A stretch of 64,000 bases of DNA from Kuschelorhynchus macadamiae (GCA_030620095.1 JAUTXW010000868.1:558001-622000), one strand, 5' to 3'. Shown: positions 28,105 to 41,700, counted from the first letter of the stretch. The notes: a model not told the origin generated them from the sequence alone. Made by a program: numbers and translations.

Positions 28105-28131
28105 GATATATCTTTCTCTTCCGAACCAGTT
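28105..28131 (+). promoter_or_regulatory. possible TATA-like and initiator pair
   Basis: GATATATC at 28105-28112 is followed by CCAGTT at 28126-28131, which resembles an initiator about 50 bases before the start codon. The spacing is a little short for a classical pair. Weak call. Confidence 0.25.
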
Positions 28132-28177
28132 GATAGTCGATAACCGTTGTGTTGACTCTCAAATTACAGTTTTTAAA

Positions 28178-28954
28178 ATGAAGGCGATTTCGAGTGTACT
28201 AACGTTATTTTTAATCATCTCACAAGTGTTGTCTAGTCCGGTGCCTTACAGTAAACAAGCTAAAAGTGACAAAGATCGAGTTCTTTACGACCAAAGGCAA
28301 GAGGGTGAGTGGAACGTCAGAGCTGATCTCAAGAACTTTGTTATTTTAATCATCCCTAAGACTTCCGAATCGCAAGAATCTTCTTCCAGTAGCAGTTTAC
28401 TCGATTTACTAACAAGATCACATCTGAAACATCCCGGAAAGTTAGTAAAAAAAGCTCACAAGCCGACAAGCATTGATACTAATGAGATCGGTGCAGAGAC
28501 AATGCACTTTATTGAGTCCAAAACCGCACCATATCATGTTGACATCACTAAATCAAGCAGTCACCTAATGAATGATGAGATACTGGCTACACAATCACCA
28601 CCCGTAGGAGTAAGTTTAAAGACGTCTGAAGAAAAACCAAAAGAAGAATCTCCCGAAACAGCGGGACATGCAGCTCTGCTTCGTCAGCTTAGATCTACTA
28701 AGTTTTCCAAGGCCTTTGTCTTAACCGTACCAGAAGAAGAATTTGTTTTAACTAAAATGGAAGCCGACAAAAAAGTTGTGAAAAAGGATGGCCTTAAGAA
28801 GAAAATTAAACAAAAAACCAAAGGGGAAATGATCCTTTTGGGAGCAGATGAACAATGTGGACCAGATATGATCAGAGACTCAGAAGGTGTTTGTAGGTTG
28901 AAGAAAGTTGTAGATATTTCTGAAAACAGTGAATCTCTCGATAGAGATGAGTAA
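28178..28954 (+). CDS. secreted protein with YDQRQxGxxN motif, single coding exon
   Basis: I do not recognise this gene by name. The frame opens 48 bases earlier at a non-ATG codon; the ATG at 28178 (context AAAATGAAG) directly starts a classic signal peptide with core LTLFLIISQVLSS, predicted to be cleaved before PVPYSKQ. The mature part begins with YDQRQEGEWNVRADLKNF and a hydrophobic strand VILIIP. This matches the minus-strand gene ending at 5083, where YDQRQNG-x-x-N is followed by LSLVWSP. Next come a serine run (SSSSSS), a long polar stretch, a basic Lys-rich segment (KKIKQKTKGEMILLG) and a C-terminal pair of cysteines in CGPDMIRDSEGVCRLK. The end is acidic. Total 258 residues. No membrane segment follows the signal peptide, so a secreted role is likely. 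The lack of introns in the coding part differs from the paralogue. Function is unknown. Confidence 0.85.
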   Translation: MKAISSVLTLFLIISQVLSSPVPYSKQAKSDKDRVLYDQRQEGEWNVRADLKNFVILIIPKTSESQESSSSSSLLDLLTRSHLKHPGKLVKKAHKPTSIDTNEIGAETMHFIESKTAPYHVDITKSSSHLMNDEILATQSPPVGVSLKTSEEKPKEESPETAGHAALLRQLRSTKFSKAFVLTVPEEEFVLTKMEADKKVVKKDGLKKKIKQKTKGEMILLGADEQCGPDMIRDSEGVCRLKKVVDISENSESLDRDE

Positions 28955-29053
28955 TTTTAGGTATTAACTTTTGTACGTATGTTAGTTATTTATTAGCTTT
29001 AAATATTTTAAAGCACTATATGTTAATGTTCGTCTATTATTTATTGTTTTCCT

Positions 29054-29059
29054 AATAAA
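29054..29059 (+). terminator. polyadenylation signal AATAAA
   Basis: AATAAA lies 100 bases after the stop codon of the gene at 28178-28954, which suits a short 3' untranslated region. Confidence 0.6.
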
Positions 29060-30960
29060 CATATTTTTTAGAAAAATGAGAGAGTTATTAAACGTCGTGT
29101 TTATAAAATTATATGATTGGTAATTGTTTTATTTTTGTTTGCCAGTAATATAATAATCGTTATAGAACCATTTTTTTTTCACTTGAAAATCGGAAACAAG
29201 GTTTTTAAATGCTAAAAAAATTTCAACACAAAGTATATATGTTTAAAAAGCTGATGTGACAACGACATTAACGAAAGAAATAGCACTGTATAAATTATAG
29301 AATATAAAAAGATACATTTGTATGTTGAAATGAAATGTGCAGGATGTCTGGTTATATTTTAAACGAAGTCTACAACAGTTTTATGGTTTTCTCTGCGTCA
29401 GGATTTAATAAAAAAATAAACAAATGACAATTGGGAAAGTAAAGTCAACCGAGAAAATTGACAAGAACCCAGCCATAAGAGGCAGTGTATTCCTTTATAA
29501 TGACTGTACTTACGTGTGTGTTCTTTTTTTTTTCTAATACATTTTTTTTTTACTTTCCAACTGTCATTTGTTAATTTTTTTAGCAAATTCTGACAAACCA
29601 CAAAACTTTTGTATGCAATATTTTTTGATATTTCTAAAAGTTAAACTTGTATACTCTGTTTTAAATATATCCAAACACCATGTACAATAATTATTTAATA
29701 AACTATGGCAAAATTGTAATGCCGAGTAATTTTGGAATGAAAATATCAAGATGACTTTAGCTTTGGTTAATTACAATACAACCTTCTTTTCAATTGTAAA
29801 AATACTCGTTCTGTTAAAAAAATAACTTAGTTGCTTTTCTTATTATACAGAGTGTTAATTAAGAATTCAAGTAGCCACTTCTTGTCTGAAAAAAGTTACA
29901 ATAATATGGGTTCACAAATCTTTCCCCTTTGAGACACAGGGTGTTTAAAACATATTTTAATTTCTGTTTTGACGCTACTGGCTGTTTTAAGAATATCTTC
30001 ATTTAATTTTTTTACTGATAATATTTCATGTGTTTTTAGAAAGAAGTGTCATTATCAAAAAAGTAATAGTTTTTTGATAATTGAAAATTGTGTCAAATTT
30101 TAAATTGATATTTTTAAAACTAAAAAATTACACATTGGTACATGTCTCTTGTGTCACCCAGTATTGGCAAATTTGGCTGCAAAAACAGCACCTCTATTTT
30201 CAAAATAATAAAGTTAAGGAGAAAATAAAATACCCGTTTAGAGAACCTGTTCAGTACTATTTAAAATTAAATAAAAACTTTTAAATTTAAATTCGTTCTT
30301 GTGTTATAAGGTGTTGAAATATACGTACATGATCTTTAGGATTACTAGGTTTTTAACTAATCTTAACATATTTTTTTGGCTCCTCCTGTATATTTTTTGC
30401 GTAGTGCAGATCCTACAAATTATAAAAAAAATAAAATTTGAGGACTCTCTATGCCAGAAAACTTTACATCAAGGCTAATACAAAATTACAGCTTAATATG
30501 TAAGAAAAAATCCTATCTCAAACAATATTAAAAATTTCTAAAAAACGTTTTAAATTGTTTTTTACAGTTTTACCAACTTAAATCTAGTAATTAGAACTTA
30601 AAAATCGTTTTTGTAAATTTTCGGAACAAATAAAATAACGAAAAATTTTTAATCGCTTAAAATGGATACATACAACACAAATTCAAATATATTTATTTAT
30701 CATAATAGTAATAATACATAGTAACACAATCAATACTATAAAAATATTTAGCCAAAACAATGATGAATAATCCAAAAATCCACAAAAGTCAGGCTGTGGG
30801 TGGTCTGGTTCCTTAAATCAAAGCAAATAATTTAAATACATTTTAAATAAAAGCGAAATGAAAATATATTTTAATTTAAACATTACAGTTACCTATCTTA
30901 TTAAATCAAGAAAAGTAAAACGAAAATTAAATAAAACTTAAATTTAAATAATAAAAAAAT
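29060..30960. other. intergenic AT-rich DNA with repeat-like fragments
   Basis: No gene is recognised. ACACAGGGTGTTT near 29936 and TCCTCCTGTATA near 30382 look like mariner-type terminal words. The phrase AATTGACAAGAACCCAGCCATAAG near 29456 has a relative near 38678, so dispersed repeats are present. A 67-codon plus frame at 30081 has no recognised homology. Confidence 0.4.
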
Positions 30961-32100
30961 ATGTGTATAATAAATAAATAAATAATGGGTTAGAGTTAGC
31001 AATCAGAAACACAATAAGCAAGGTATATGAAAAAAAAGAGATAGTCAGACGAGAGAGGGGGGGGAGTAATTAGTTATTAACATAATGAGTATTTTTAAAA
31101 TCTATTAATTAGTGTATGTTTCGTCGAGGAACAGATTTAAGCCATGTCTTTTGTTTTAAACACGAATGTGGAATGCAAATTTCCAATTTCTAGTCTTATT
31201 AAATAATTTGGGACTTAGGACATAGTAATTAAGCTGTAGCAAAGATTTCGCTGTCCTCCAGTATTTAACAGGCGTGCTTTCGCGCGATAATTGTGGCGAT
31301 GGTCAATCTCGTTCAATACAAAAAATACAGCAGCTGAAAATCAAAAACATTGGCTTTCTGAAGAATAACTTCAGAGTTGTAGATCTAAGGCTTTTGGTTC
31401 ATTATTTTAAGAATTCTTTTTTGTATGGTTTCTAAATTTTTTAAGTGTGATTTATTAGATTGCTCTCCAGTCAATTATACTGTAATTTAAACGACTTTCG
31501 ACTAAAGGGTAAATATTATAGGCGCATATTCTATGTTGGGAAAGGTTTTTTATTCTAAAAAGGATTGATCTTACTTTTATTAGAACACTTGCGATATGAT
31601 GATCCCATTTTAAATGGCTGTCAAGCAATAATCCAAAGTATTTGACTTACTGAACCTGTTTTTAGATATGTTTTCATTCGGTGATACTTCTATTTCTATG
31701 TCGTAAGATGGTAAGTGTTTTGTATAAGAACCAAATGGTACCAGATTGTTTTTTTCGAAGTTAATAGTTAGTAAACGAGCACTAAACCATGTGGCAATTT
31801 TTTTGAAATCCGTCTGTACAACTTTTTTTAGGGAGTCATAGTCAATACTACAGTGTCGTCTGCGAAGCTGACTATATCACCTAGTATTTTAATGTCAAAT
31901 AAATCATTCAGATAGATATTAAAAAGAATTGGACCCAAAACAGTGCCTTGGGGAACACCATACTCTACGTTTTCTGAATTGTTTGTTATATCACCTATCC
32001 TGACGCATTGTTTACGATTGCCCAAGTGATTTATCATACGTTTATAGACCATAATATGCAATGAAATTTGCAAGACATATCTGAAAATCGCATCCCAGTA
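30961..32100 (-). pseudogene. non-LTR retrotransposon reverse transcriptase fragment
   Basis: Read on the minus strand, GNRKQCVRIG is followed by YGVPQGTVLGPILFNIYLND and SFADDTVVL, which are the palm motifs of non-LTR reverse transcriptases with the catalytic ADD. Beyond a stop the match continues with KKIATWFSARLLTINFEK, HLKNLETIQKRILKIM and LNYYVLSPKLFNKTRNWKF, the typical tail of such proteins in insects. The copy is 5'-truncated near 32100 and has several stops and frame changes. The 3' side ends in a TTAT-type simple repeat (30968-30985). It lies just downstream of the FGGY gene on the same strand. Confidence 0.75.
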
Positions 32101-32531
32101 TGTCGCCTTGTTTTAAAAATATTCGAATTTAAATTTTACCTAAAAATTCACTTGTCCCATTTGCTCTGTCCAGAATTTTATTTTTTTGCTTGAACAATGG
32201 TGGCTTTTGAACCTCAAACACCCTCCCCCCTTATGTAAAGCCCTGCTAATATGTATTTTCTGTAAATATGCATTGATTGTTTATAACATATAATTATTAT
32301 TATTAAACTCAATTTTTTTAATGAAAATTGCATTAAACATAATAAAAGTATTCTTGAAAGTGTTATAAAAATTGCTTTAACTTATTAACTGATATAATTT
32401 CTGTTGATATAATATGGTTATCACTGGATTTAGCACGATCCCAAAATTCATCGATTTTTTAAAATTAAAAGGCACACATTAGTAACAAAAATATATTTTC
32501 AACACTCCAAAATATTTGTGTACATATATTA

Positions 32532-32707
32532 TTATACACCCATAATTTTTCTATATTTTATTTGATCTTCATACATTTGCAGAAAAACTTTGTATTTCTT
32601 ATTATGGAAGTCGATACTCTCAGGATCTGGAAAAACAGCTTCTCCTTTTCCGCCCATTGATTGAATTGCATGTTCCAGGGTATCAAAGTGATTGGCCGCG
32701 ACAGCTC
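32532..32707 (-). CDS. FGGY: FGGY kinase terminal exon
   Basis: The acceptor AATTTTAG precedes the codon remainder GA; the exon reads AVAANHFDTLEHAIQSMGG to KIMGV and TAA. It is the conserved C-terminal helix region with F-L-Q-M-x-x-D-Q. A 176-base exon, phase matching the donor at 40103. Confidence 0.9.
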
Positions 32708-35700
32708 CTAAAATTTACCGAAATATATTATAATAATGTAATATATTTTAATATCGTAATTTTACGATATAATTATGAGTGGGGATAACGATAGTTATGA
32801 CGAAAAGTGAACCACCTGTAAAATACGTTACCGCAAAAATCGAACCTGCGCATGCGCAAACTATTATGACAAAGTTGATTTTTACCTACAAATTTAGGCA
32901 AATGTTACAAATTAAGGTATATTTGGAATACTGCACTCAATATTTATTTATAACTAAACGTAATGTAGTTAATTATCACTAAATCAACTTCAACTATTCT
33001 AAATAGATATTTAGGTTGGTTTGTATTTGCCATAATTTACATTTTTAAGATGATTTTAAGGACGTTGCCGGTAGTAGTGAATTATACAAAAATTCTTGCA
33101 CTAAAATATATTTCCTATAGTATAAATCTGCAACGCCAGGAAGAAGAAACGATTTTCAACATTTATGGATACAAAACTTACTTCTTACCAACTGATGAGC
33201 ATTCCAGTACGCGATAAGTTTGCATAAAATTAATAACCAGAAAAGGTATTTTCAAAAAATATATTAAAAATTAAATTAAATAATTATCACTGTACTTAGT
33301 TTTCAGTCCATAAATCAAATACGAATTTATACCTAAAGAATGAATTTTTATGTTCACTGGATAGCAGGCTTCTTTTTGAATTTAGGCGAGTAGCAATTGT
33401 CCTTAAATTCTTCTTTAGATTCAACATAATAGATCAAAAAAACTGAAATGGATGATTTGCAAATATTTTCCATTTTCTATTTCGAGTTTCTGCTTCCAGA
33501 AGATCTGCGTAAAATTGAGTCTATAATCTTGATATCACAAGTTCACAGATTTACTAAATATTTTTACCTAAGTTTAGAATCAAAACCACACAAAATAATA
33601 TGAAAGGGGAAAAATTATTTGTTTACATTTCCTCGATTAGCAAAATAATTTATCAAGTATGGAAATGTCATTTCCATTCTTGCATGCACTGTTCGATACA
33701 TTCCAGTATTTTTTTTTGTAAAATGACTTCACTATTTTGATACAGCGTTTATTACATACAAGCATCTCGTGAAAAATTGAAGAAGGAAACAAAGCTATAA
33801 GTATTAAATTTCCCATTAAATTGACTGAATGTCAGTCGTATTGTCACCAGGGTTGGTTTTGGGCGTCAGTACTTAGAACCACCTTACATCATTTCTAAAT
33901 TACCAAAACATTTATAAGTCGCCCAACAAAAAAAAAAGTATACCTATTTACATTAATAAAAATATACATGTATATAACATGAATTTATAATAAAACAAAA
34001 TGATGACAACGATTTAAAAATTTACATAACAAATTAAACAAATTAGAAATGTTTTCTTCCATAAATATATCAAGAACATAAACTATCTCACTTTTTATAT
34101 GAAATGTTTAAAGCCTGGCTTAAATAAAACAAATCGAATGCGCTTTTTTGTGATGAATAGGTTGTTGTATTGCTTAAGGCTGAGTTGAAGTGGATTTATA
34201 TTAAACCTGACCTATTATAGGAGGCATTACAGTGGCGTATTTAAGGGGACAAATGGGGCAAATGATTCCCCCCGGAGCTCTTAACCCAAGTAAAAATTAT
34301 TTTAGAAGGCATTACTGCGATAAGTGTGAACTTTTCTTTTGTCATCGCAATTTTCATGTTGGTTTTAAGCTTATGGTGTGTTAACTAACACAAAGTAATG
34401 ACTTTTTTTAGTGCCAAATGTAAATGCTTGCTCTCTCCCCGAGAGGTCATTCTAACTACGCCACAGAGGCATTATATATTATGGTGCAAAATTCGAAAAA
34501 TTTCAACTTGCTCAAATTTTGATGTTTTTTTTCTACTTAATTCCAGCAAACACTTTTTAACTATCTATCTCGATAGAATTACGCAATTTTTAGTTATTTC
34601 CATGATTAATATACAAGATAATTTTTATAATACGCAGTTGTGATTGACGAAATCAACCAAAAAGCAAAGAGGCTTTAAATTAAATCTAAACATTTACTTC
34701 TATATCCATAAACAAATTAATCAGTAGGAAGACCAATGGCTTTAAAGTCAATGCTATTACACATGGGATTCTTCTACACATCGTAGGATTTTCGTAATTA
34801 TGGGATATTTCATTCTACAGATCAAGCTACTAAGCAAAACGTATGACCTTTACGGATTTACAGGGTTGCTCAAAAATATTAAATTTTACTTCACATAAGA
34901 TTCTGGAGCGGATGCAAGTCTCCTAACTCTTATAATGCTGAATTAAACAAAAAATTTTTGATCAATTCTGTATAGCAACAACATTTTTTTGATCATAAAT
35001 CGATTTTCTTAAACTGCAGAAAAACATATTCAAATATTTTTAAATTCCGCTGAAAATGATCAGGATTTCAAGTGTTTTAGTGCATTTTGACTTACCGTAA
35101 CATAAATGTGTTTTGTAATATATCCTGTTTAGATCATATTGTATAATATGTTTACGAAAACTTCAAGAAGTTGGATTTTTGCTACAGTTTTTTTTTGACA
35201 AACTAAATTTTTAACGAATAAAGCTGGGAATTTTCATTCAAAAACAGTGGCGGCTCTTCCATAGGGTCATTTAGTCAATGACCCCTCAAAAATATTTCAG
35301 AAAATAAATTATTCGTTTCACCGTCCCTCCTAATAGTTGTAATAAAACGCGAACCTTGGGAAAAGTTAAGTACGCTGCACTATTAGCCGCCCGCGGCGGT
35401 TCGAATGGTCTTGTTGCGTTCCTTAGGCATAATAAAATACGCTATACTAAGCTAGGCTAGGCAGTCCGAATTATCCTGAGTACCTTAAAGCTTGACGAAA
35501 GAACCGAAGATTTCACAGCTACCGAGCCGTATGTGATAGCAAATGGAATATGAAATCGCGATTTAAGTCATCAGCCGGTCTCTTCCAGGGTTGCTACAAG
35601 CTATACAATTGCGTAGTTTGCTAAACATTTACTTGAATGACTGCACAGCTACACTACAATTGCCTAAAATCGCAATTTGCTGCACATTTCTTATTTTCCA

Positions 35701-38700
35701 ATAAGATATTTTTCTGTAATTATTGTCAATAATTTTACAATGGTTTCTAAATAGTCTAAACATTATTTTACTATAGACTACAGCGCCACCTATTGTCATG
35801 AATTGAAATTAATCAAAATCAACTTGATGAAACCTGTAATGTTAGATTTTCATGTATTTTAGGTAGAGGGACAAAGAGGAATGGTGGTGTGTAATTGATA
35901 AAAATCAAGATATTTGATTGCATCAGTATTAAGGTTAAGATTCGGTGGTTTTTCCAATCTTTATTCTTGTTTTCATATTGTGATACTTGTGATTTATAGA
36001 CTATTTTTTTTTAATTTGTTATTTAGTTTGTGATTTTAATGATATAATGAACAAGTAAATATTATTATACATTCATACATAATAGCAATAATGGGATCAG
36101 ATGTAAAGGATGCTGGTTTTTCTTATTTTTATTGTTGCAAACATTTGAAGTTCCAGGTTTTTGGGGCCCCTAATATATACAGTGTTTCAAGGGGGATCGT
36201 GAGGCCCAAATATATATTAAACAGTTTTATAGATAGAGAAGATATATTTATTATAAATAATTGTTTACACAGGGGCGTATTTAGCAAGTATAAAATAAAT
36301 AAATTAAGGTGTTTTACCAGGGAATTTAAGCAGGGATTTTGATCAAGACTAAATAAGTATGTATGTACTTGATTTAACTTATCGTAAATTCACTAAATTT
36401 TTTATACAAAAGTGATTTTTGATATGATTTTCTTTCATTTCGCTTCATATGCACAATTGTACTGTACTAAATGTACACATTGAAAAATTAGTCTCTAGCA
36501 ATCCTGGTCTCTTCTCATAATTCGATCGATCAGTCGCGGCATCACGTCGGCATGCGGAAGTTCAATTATTCAGAGGTCGCGCGGTCGATATTTTAACTCC
36601 ATATTGTTTAAGACATTTTTAATCCATGAAAGTTGATTTATATACTGTTTTTTGTAATATATATTTTTTTATTTTTATAATCCATGAGTGAGTTAAAAAT
36701 ATACAGGAAATAAAATGTTGGTAGTGACTAGTGCAAAAAAATAAACAACTAAAAAGTGCTTACGAACTCAATTTTGCAAAAATAACCAATTTCAAGGTGG
36801 TCTATTTTTGAGTTGTGAATGTAGATGAAATAAAATATCGGTAGTGCAAACAATTTAACAACTAAAGAGTGCTAACGAACTTAATTTTGAAAAAATAACC
36901 GAATTCAAGGTAAGTGGTCGCAATTCGCCAGAACTAGTAAGTATACGACAAACTAGTAAAGACAAAAATAAAGAGGTTCATCGAAACTTTCGCAAAAGTA
37001 TGTACGATTTAGCTAACTGGATATGTGGTTGTGAAGTCTCTAACTCATTTTACTGTAAGGTTTGTTTGTTGTTTTCTAAGGAGTCGTCGGACTCATTATG
37101 GTAGAAAACCGGTGTTAAAAACTTAAAACACACAGAAAAAATAAAAAAACATGCGTTTTCTGCAGATCACATGAAATGTTCGGTGAACTATGCTACGGTC
37201 GGAAGTGTTGATATTCGCACTCAGCTAGACACAGCTAAAAGAAAATCCCTTAGAGATTTTAATGAAATTGTATCCAAAAATCGTTATATTTTAAACAAAA
37301 TTTAATAGATTGTGTAAAATTTTGTTGGGCATTCGAGATGGCACTACATGGCCATGATGAAACGGCTTTGTCTGAAAATCTAGAGGTTTTTCGAGGTCTT
37401 ATAAATTTTGTTGAGGAGTTGGGCCAAGATAAACTATCCACTTTAGCAATATTAAGTATCAAGAAATCGTTTATAAAAGGAATGTGCGTGCATTTTTAAC
37501 GAACGTGTCATTCAGTATTTTTCCAATTCTAAAGAACGAAGAGTAGACCTGAACTTCAAAATAATTTAAAGCTCAATTTAAAGATAAGATATTTATTTTA
37601 ATTATGCCTATTTTTAAATTTGTTATTGACCTCCCAATATAATTCACCACGAGCCGCCACTGTTCAAAAATAACTTCTTCCATGGGCATAAAGATATTGA
37701 AATAATTACGAAATTGCACCGAGAGAGTCACTCGAAGACTATAAAATTAGGGTTCTATTAAATATTTTTTGCACGATGTATAACCAAGTACCCTGTATAA
37801 CAAACCAAGTCAGTTTTTATAAAAATCCTCTTAGGGCCTAACTTAAGTAATACAAAAAAAATACTTAAGGCTTGGAAATTGATCTTTAACACAGTATGTG
37901 AAAAATATAGAATATTCGCATCAATTACACTCTAACCTTTAGTTTTCACGTTCATACAAGATACACCCTGAATATCTACACGGTAATGTTTCAGTTTATG
38001 GTATTTGATTTTCAGTCAAAATTTCTCCCATTACACATTTCTAGCTGCCCACTTGCTCAAAGTAATAGATGGCATTGCAACTGTTGTCGGCCGATGACAC
38101 AAAAGCGGAATTTTAGCTAGGAAATTTGCTGTAAGAGTAGGTAATATGAACAGTCGCTAACAAAAGGATCCAAATTGCTCATGCAAGCTCACTTGCATAA
38201 CTAATTCAAAGAACATATTTCAGTTTGGATAGAAGGCAGCTAAAATACAAAAAATACCTATTTTTATTACGAAAATTAACTTAAAATGTGAATCGAAAAG
38301 AAAATGTTTGGATCACAGGTAAATTTGAGGCCCTCGATTTTAGAATTTTTTAGGATTTTAGTACAAATTTGCATTACAGAATTCTCTGTTTGGAGAATAT
38401 CAGTGCAAAACCTTGTATATACTCAAATGTACAGGGTTTGTCCGTATATTTTAGAGTACCACTAGAGCCTTAATTTTAAAAGTTTAAATTATGACAGTTG
38501 AAGGATTTTTCTGAATTATCAGAATTTGTCTTCACAGAAAACAAATAAATATTGAACAGTTGTCAAAAATACCAACATCTGTTTTTTAAATTGGAACATT
38601 CCGTATAATATTATTTCAATAATGGTGCCTCTTCTTACTGATTAAAAATATACCTTTATCTATAAAGACAAACGAGAAAATTGACAAAAACCTTGCCATA

Positions 38701-41700
38701 AAGGGCAATCTATTCATACTGATCCTATGTATTGTTATAAGAGGAATCTCCCTCTAACGCAGTGCTTTAACGATAAAGGTATAAAATCTGTTATTTTTAA
38801 AATCAACAAGAAGATTTTTTGAAATAATGTTATACAGGGTGTCACAATAAAAAAATATATGCTGGTATTTTTGAGAGCCTTTCGATGTTTTTTTTATCCG
38901 ATGACAAATTCTGACAATTCAGAAAAAATCCTTTCTTTTCATAATTTAAACTTTTTTCCAGCTCCTAAATATGGTGGTGCTCTAAAATATACGAAAAACC
39001 CTGTAAATTAAAGCCACATTTTAAAACTACTTAGGTAATTCAGTAGTTATAAGAAGTTTAAATCCTATTTTTTTTTTCTTTTTTTTTTATTTAAATGAAC
39101 ACCATGTAAAACCCTCACGAAACTTAGATAGGAATGTGCCATAAATCAAACTGTTTAGACTGCACAGTCTCTCAAACTCGATCCGTCAGTTTTTAAATCT
39201 CAATATCATGAAAATAATTGAAACTGGGCATAAGCATTACTTAACTGACAGTCGTTTTTACTGTCTTTTAAAAACTTCAGCCAGTACTCTTTCTATTCCA
39301 TCACGCCTTTGTAGAAGACAGCTGCTTAAACACTTAAATTTAAAATGTGATTTGGGTTGAGAGTATTAGTTTAAGGTTTATTTATTATTTATATAATTAC
39401 AAACAGACTTTCTTGTTTCAATACTTCCGCCCGTGCGCAAAGCCCTTTACGTTTTTAATAACGTGTATTTACTACATACAATATTCTTAAGCATCTTGAA
39501 AAAAAATAAAAATAAAATAATAAGGTATTCCGCTATTTTAAAGTTATCTACTGTTGAATTTCGATAAATATTTCAACAGCCGTTTCAAAAATATTAACCC
39601 AATATAGGTTAACGTCGATCATGGGCACAGCCAAAATTTCATAAAATGTAACTGTTATTGTTTTACAAATACATCTAAAATACAATCAGGTACGGAATAT
39701 CTTGTTTATATTTGTTAAAAATAAAGGTACTTATCCTACTTTCAGTTTTTTTTGGACAGAGTATTAAATATGCAAATTAAATGTTTAATTTTCGGTACGT
39801 TTCTGTAATTCCCAAATATAAAGTTTTATTATGGTATGTGTTGCCTAATGTTATACGAGTATATTTCAAACTAACAAAGGAACGGCAATATCACTAAAAT
39901 ATTCTCGTATGTCAAGAGACAATCAACTTAAGCCCTCGTAGGAAGATAGTTCTAAGGCTTACCCAGAAGATTATCAGACTGTACAAAACAGCAGCCGTCT
40001 TTGAATATTTTTGTCAACACGGCTATCAATCAACGTGGTAAGAATTATTAAAAAATATTTAACATATCAAATAAATAAATTTAAAAATTCTTAGATTATT
40101 TACCTAAAATAGCAGCACCTAGTAAAACACTTTCTGTTTCTTCTGGGCATATAACTGGAAGATTGCAGACATTGGCTTGAGCAGATGTAAAAATCGGATT
40201 TTTGCTTAGGCCGCCGCAAATGAGTGTCGACTTAATGTTGGCGTAACCTGATTCCTTCAGTCTATCGACAATTTGTCGGGTTCCATACTATAAAAATATT
40301 TAATACATAAGAATACATAATATTATTCAAAAAGGAACTCTAGTAGAAAACTAGTATGAAATAAAATTCCTTGGAGCCTGGGGTTATTTTTAGAGCAACT
40401 ATATTTCGATATTATGAAAAACATTGAAAGGCAAATTTAAAAAAAACATAACAGACTTTGGTTGTTGATTTCTACAATTTTCTACAATATTACGTCACTT
40501 TCCAATTCAACCCGATGTTGCCGATTTTTTTCAAAAGCCCAAAGATTTTCCAAACCGGGGGAAAGAGCAGTTCCCTTTGAACGAAAATTTCCGGTAGATT
40601 GGATTGATACCAGTACAAGAAGAATTGAAATGTGCGATAAAAAGTACGAACTTTTTGAGGGTTTTTGATCATAAAACTTGACGTTCAATAATTGTTTCTT
40701 GCATACTACAATTCAAAATACTAGAATATTCCCAAAAGTTTTATTTCCACGGTTATTGTGTGATTATATATTTTATACGTTAATTATGTGGATGTATGTA
40801 TGTTTATACAGTTTGTTAATTTAGTAAGTAGATAAACTTTTTTTAATTTAAGTAATGGCTTTCAAAAAAAAAATCAAATCAAATTAGTTTTATTGAATGC
40901 GACTTTTTCTTCTTCTTTTAGTATCGAGCATGTAGCAATACCTAGGCATTTACGTCTTCCCTATACTGAACAGGATCTCGACATATGGTAGGGTTTTATA
41001 AAACTAAACTTTGTCCAATTTGCGGAACCAGTGGCGTATCTAGAGTGCCGCGACTCTTTTTTTTTTGTTGAATTTGTTCATAAGGGGTTAATGCAAAACT
41101 ATGAATGAACTACTTTTGTTTAGACATCAGTTATTTTTTTGTCGGTATAGGCATGTAGGGGGTCCTTTGTAGAAAATTGCTAGTGGGCCCAAATTACGCC
41201 ACTGAGCAAAGCCAACTAATTTTATTAACGAATATAGTGCACTAAAACAACCAAAAACGACCGAATCCAGTATAACAAAGGGTTGGAATTCATCTTGATT
41301 GCAAAAGATGTCGGCAAAAAGTAGCAGAAACAAAGGTAAGAATATGAAATTCCGGGACTCAATGAATTATTAGAAAGATAATACAAAGCTAAAGTGTTTA
41401 TATGTACCTCCACAATTCTCCCTTGATAACCAAACTGCCGAATAGTGTCGAACATATTAGAGAATATAATCCTGGCTGCGCTATCTAGACTGCCAAAAGG
41501 AAATGATAAATGTAATTATTTTCTAGAATGTGACTAAATGTAAATTGTAGTAGTGGAGTAGAGTGAAAAGAATATATAATATGGGCAAAATTTTGTTGCG
41601 TCTGAAATCTATATATTTAAAACACAAGCCAGATTTTTCAGCAAGTTCGTGAGACAGTTGTACGGCACCAATTAACATGATTTTTTTTTAAATGATCGTC

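Larger units (their letters stand above)
35245..37662 (+). mobile_element. hAT element, partial transposase, perfect 8-bp target duplication
   Basis: The ends are CAGTGGCGGCTC and GAGCCGCCACTG, a perfect 12-base inverted repeat. TTCAAAAA flanks both sides exactly (35237-35244 and 37663-37670). The 2.4 kb interior keeps only the N-terminal part of a transposase (about 36990-37500) and a tandem duplication (36707-36910). It is therefore non-autonomous. It interrupts the last FGGY intron and may itself sit within an older element bounded by ACAGGG words at 34860 and 37790. Confidence 0.92.

Noticed and set aside
36091..36342. Plus-strand 83-codon frame inside the hAT element
   Set aside because: No resemblance to the transposase or another known protein; likely chance.
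41400..41490. Minus-strand frame with FDTIRQFGYQGRIVE that looked like an extra FGGY exon
   Set aside because: The exons at 42010-42084 and 40104-40287 join directly in phase 0 (VQALS-YGTRQI), and the candidate would add a stop or break the conserved helix.
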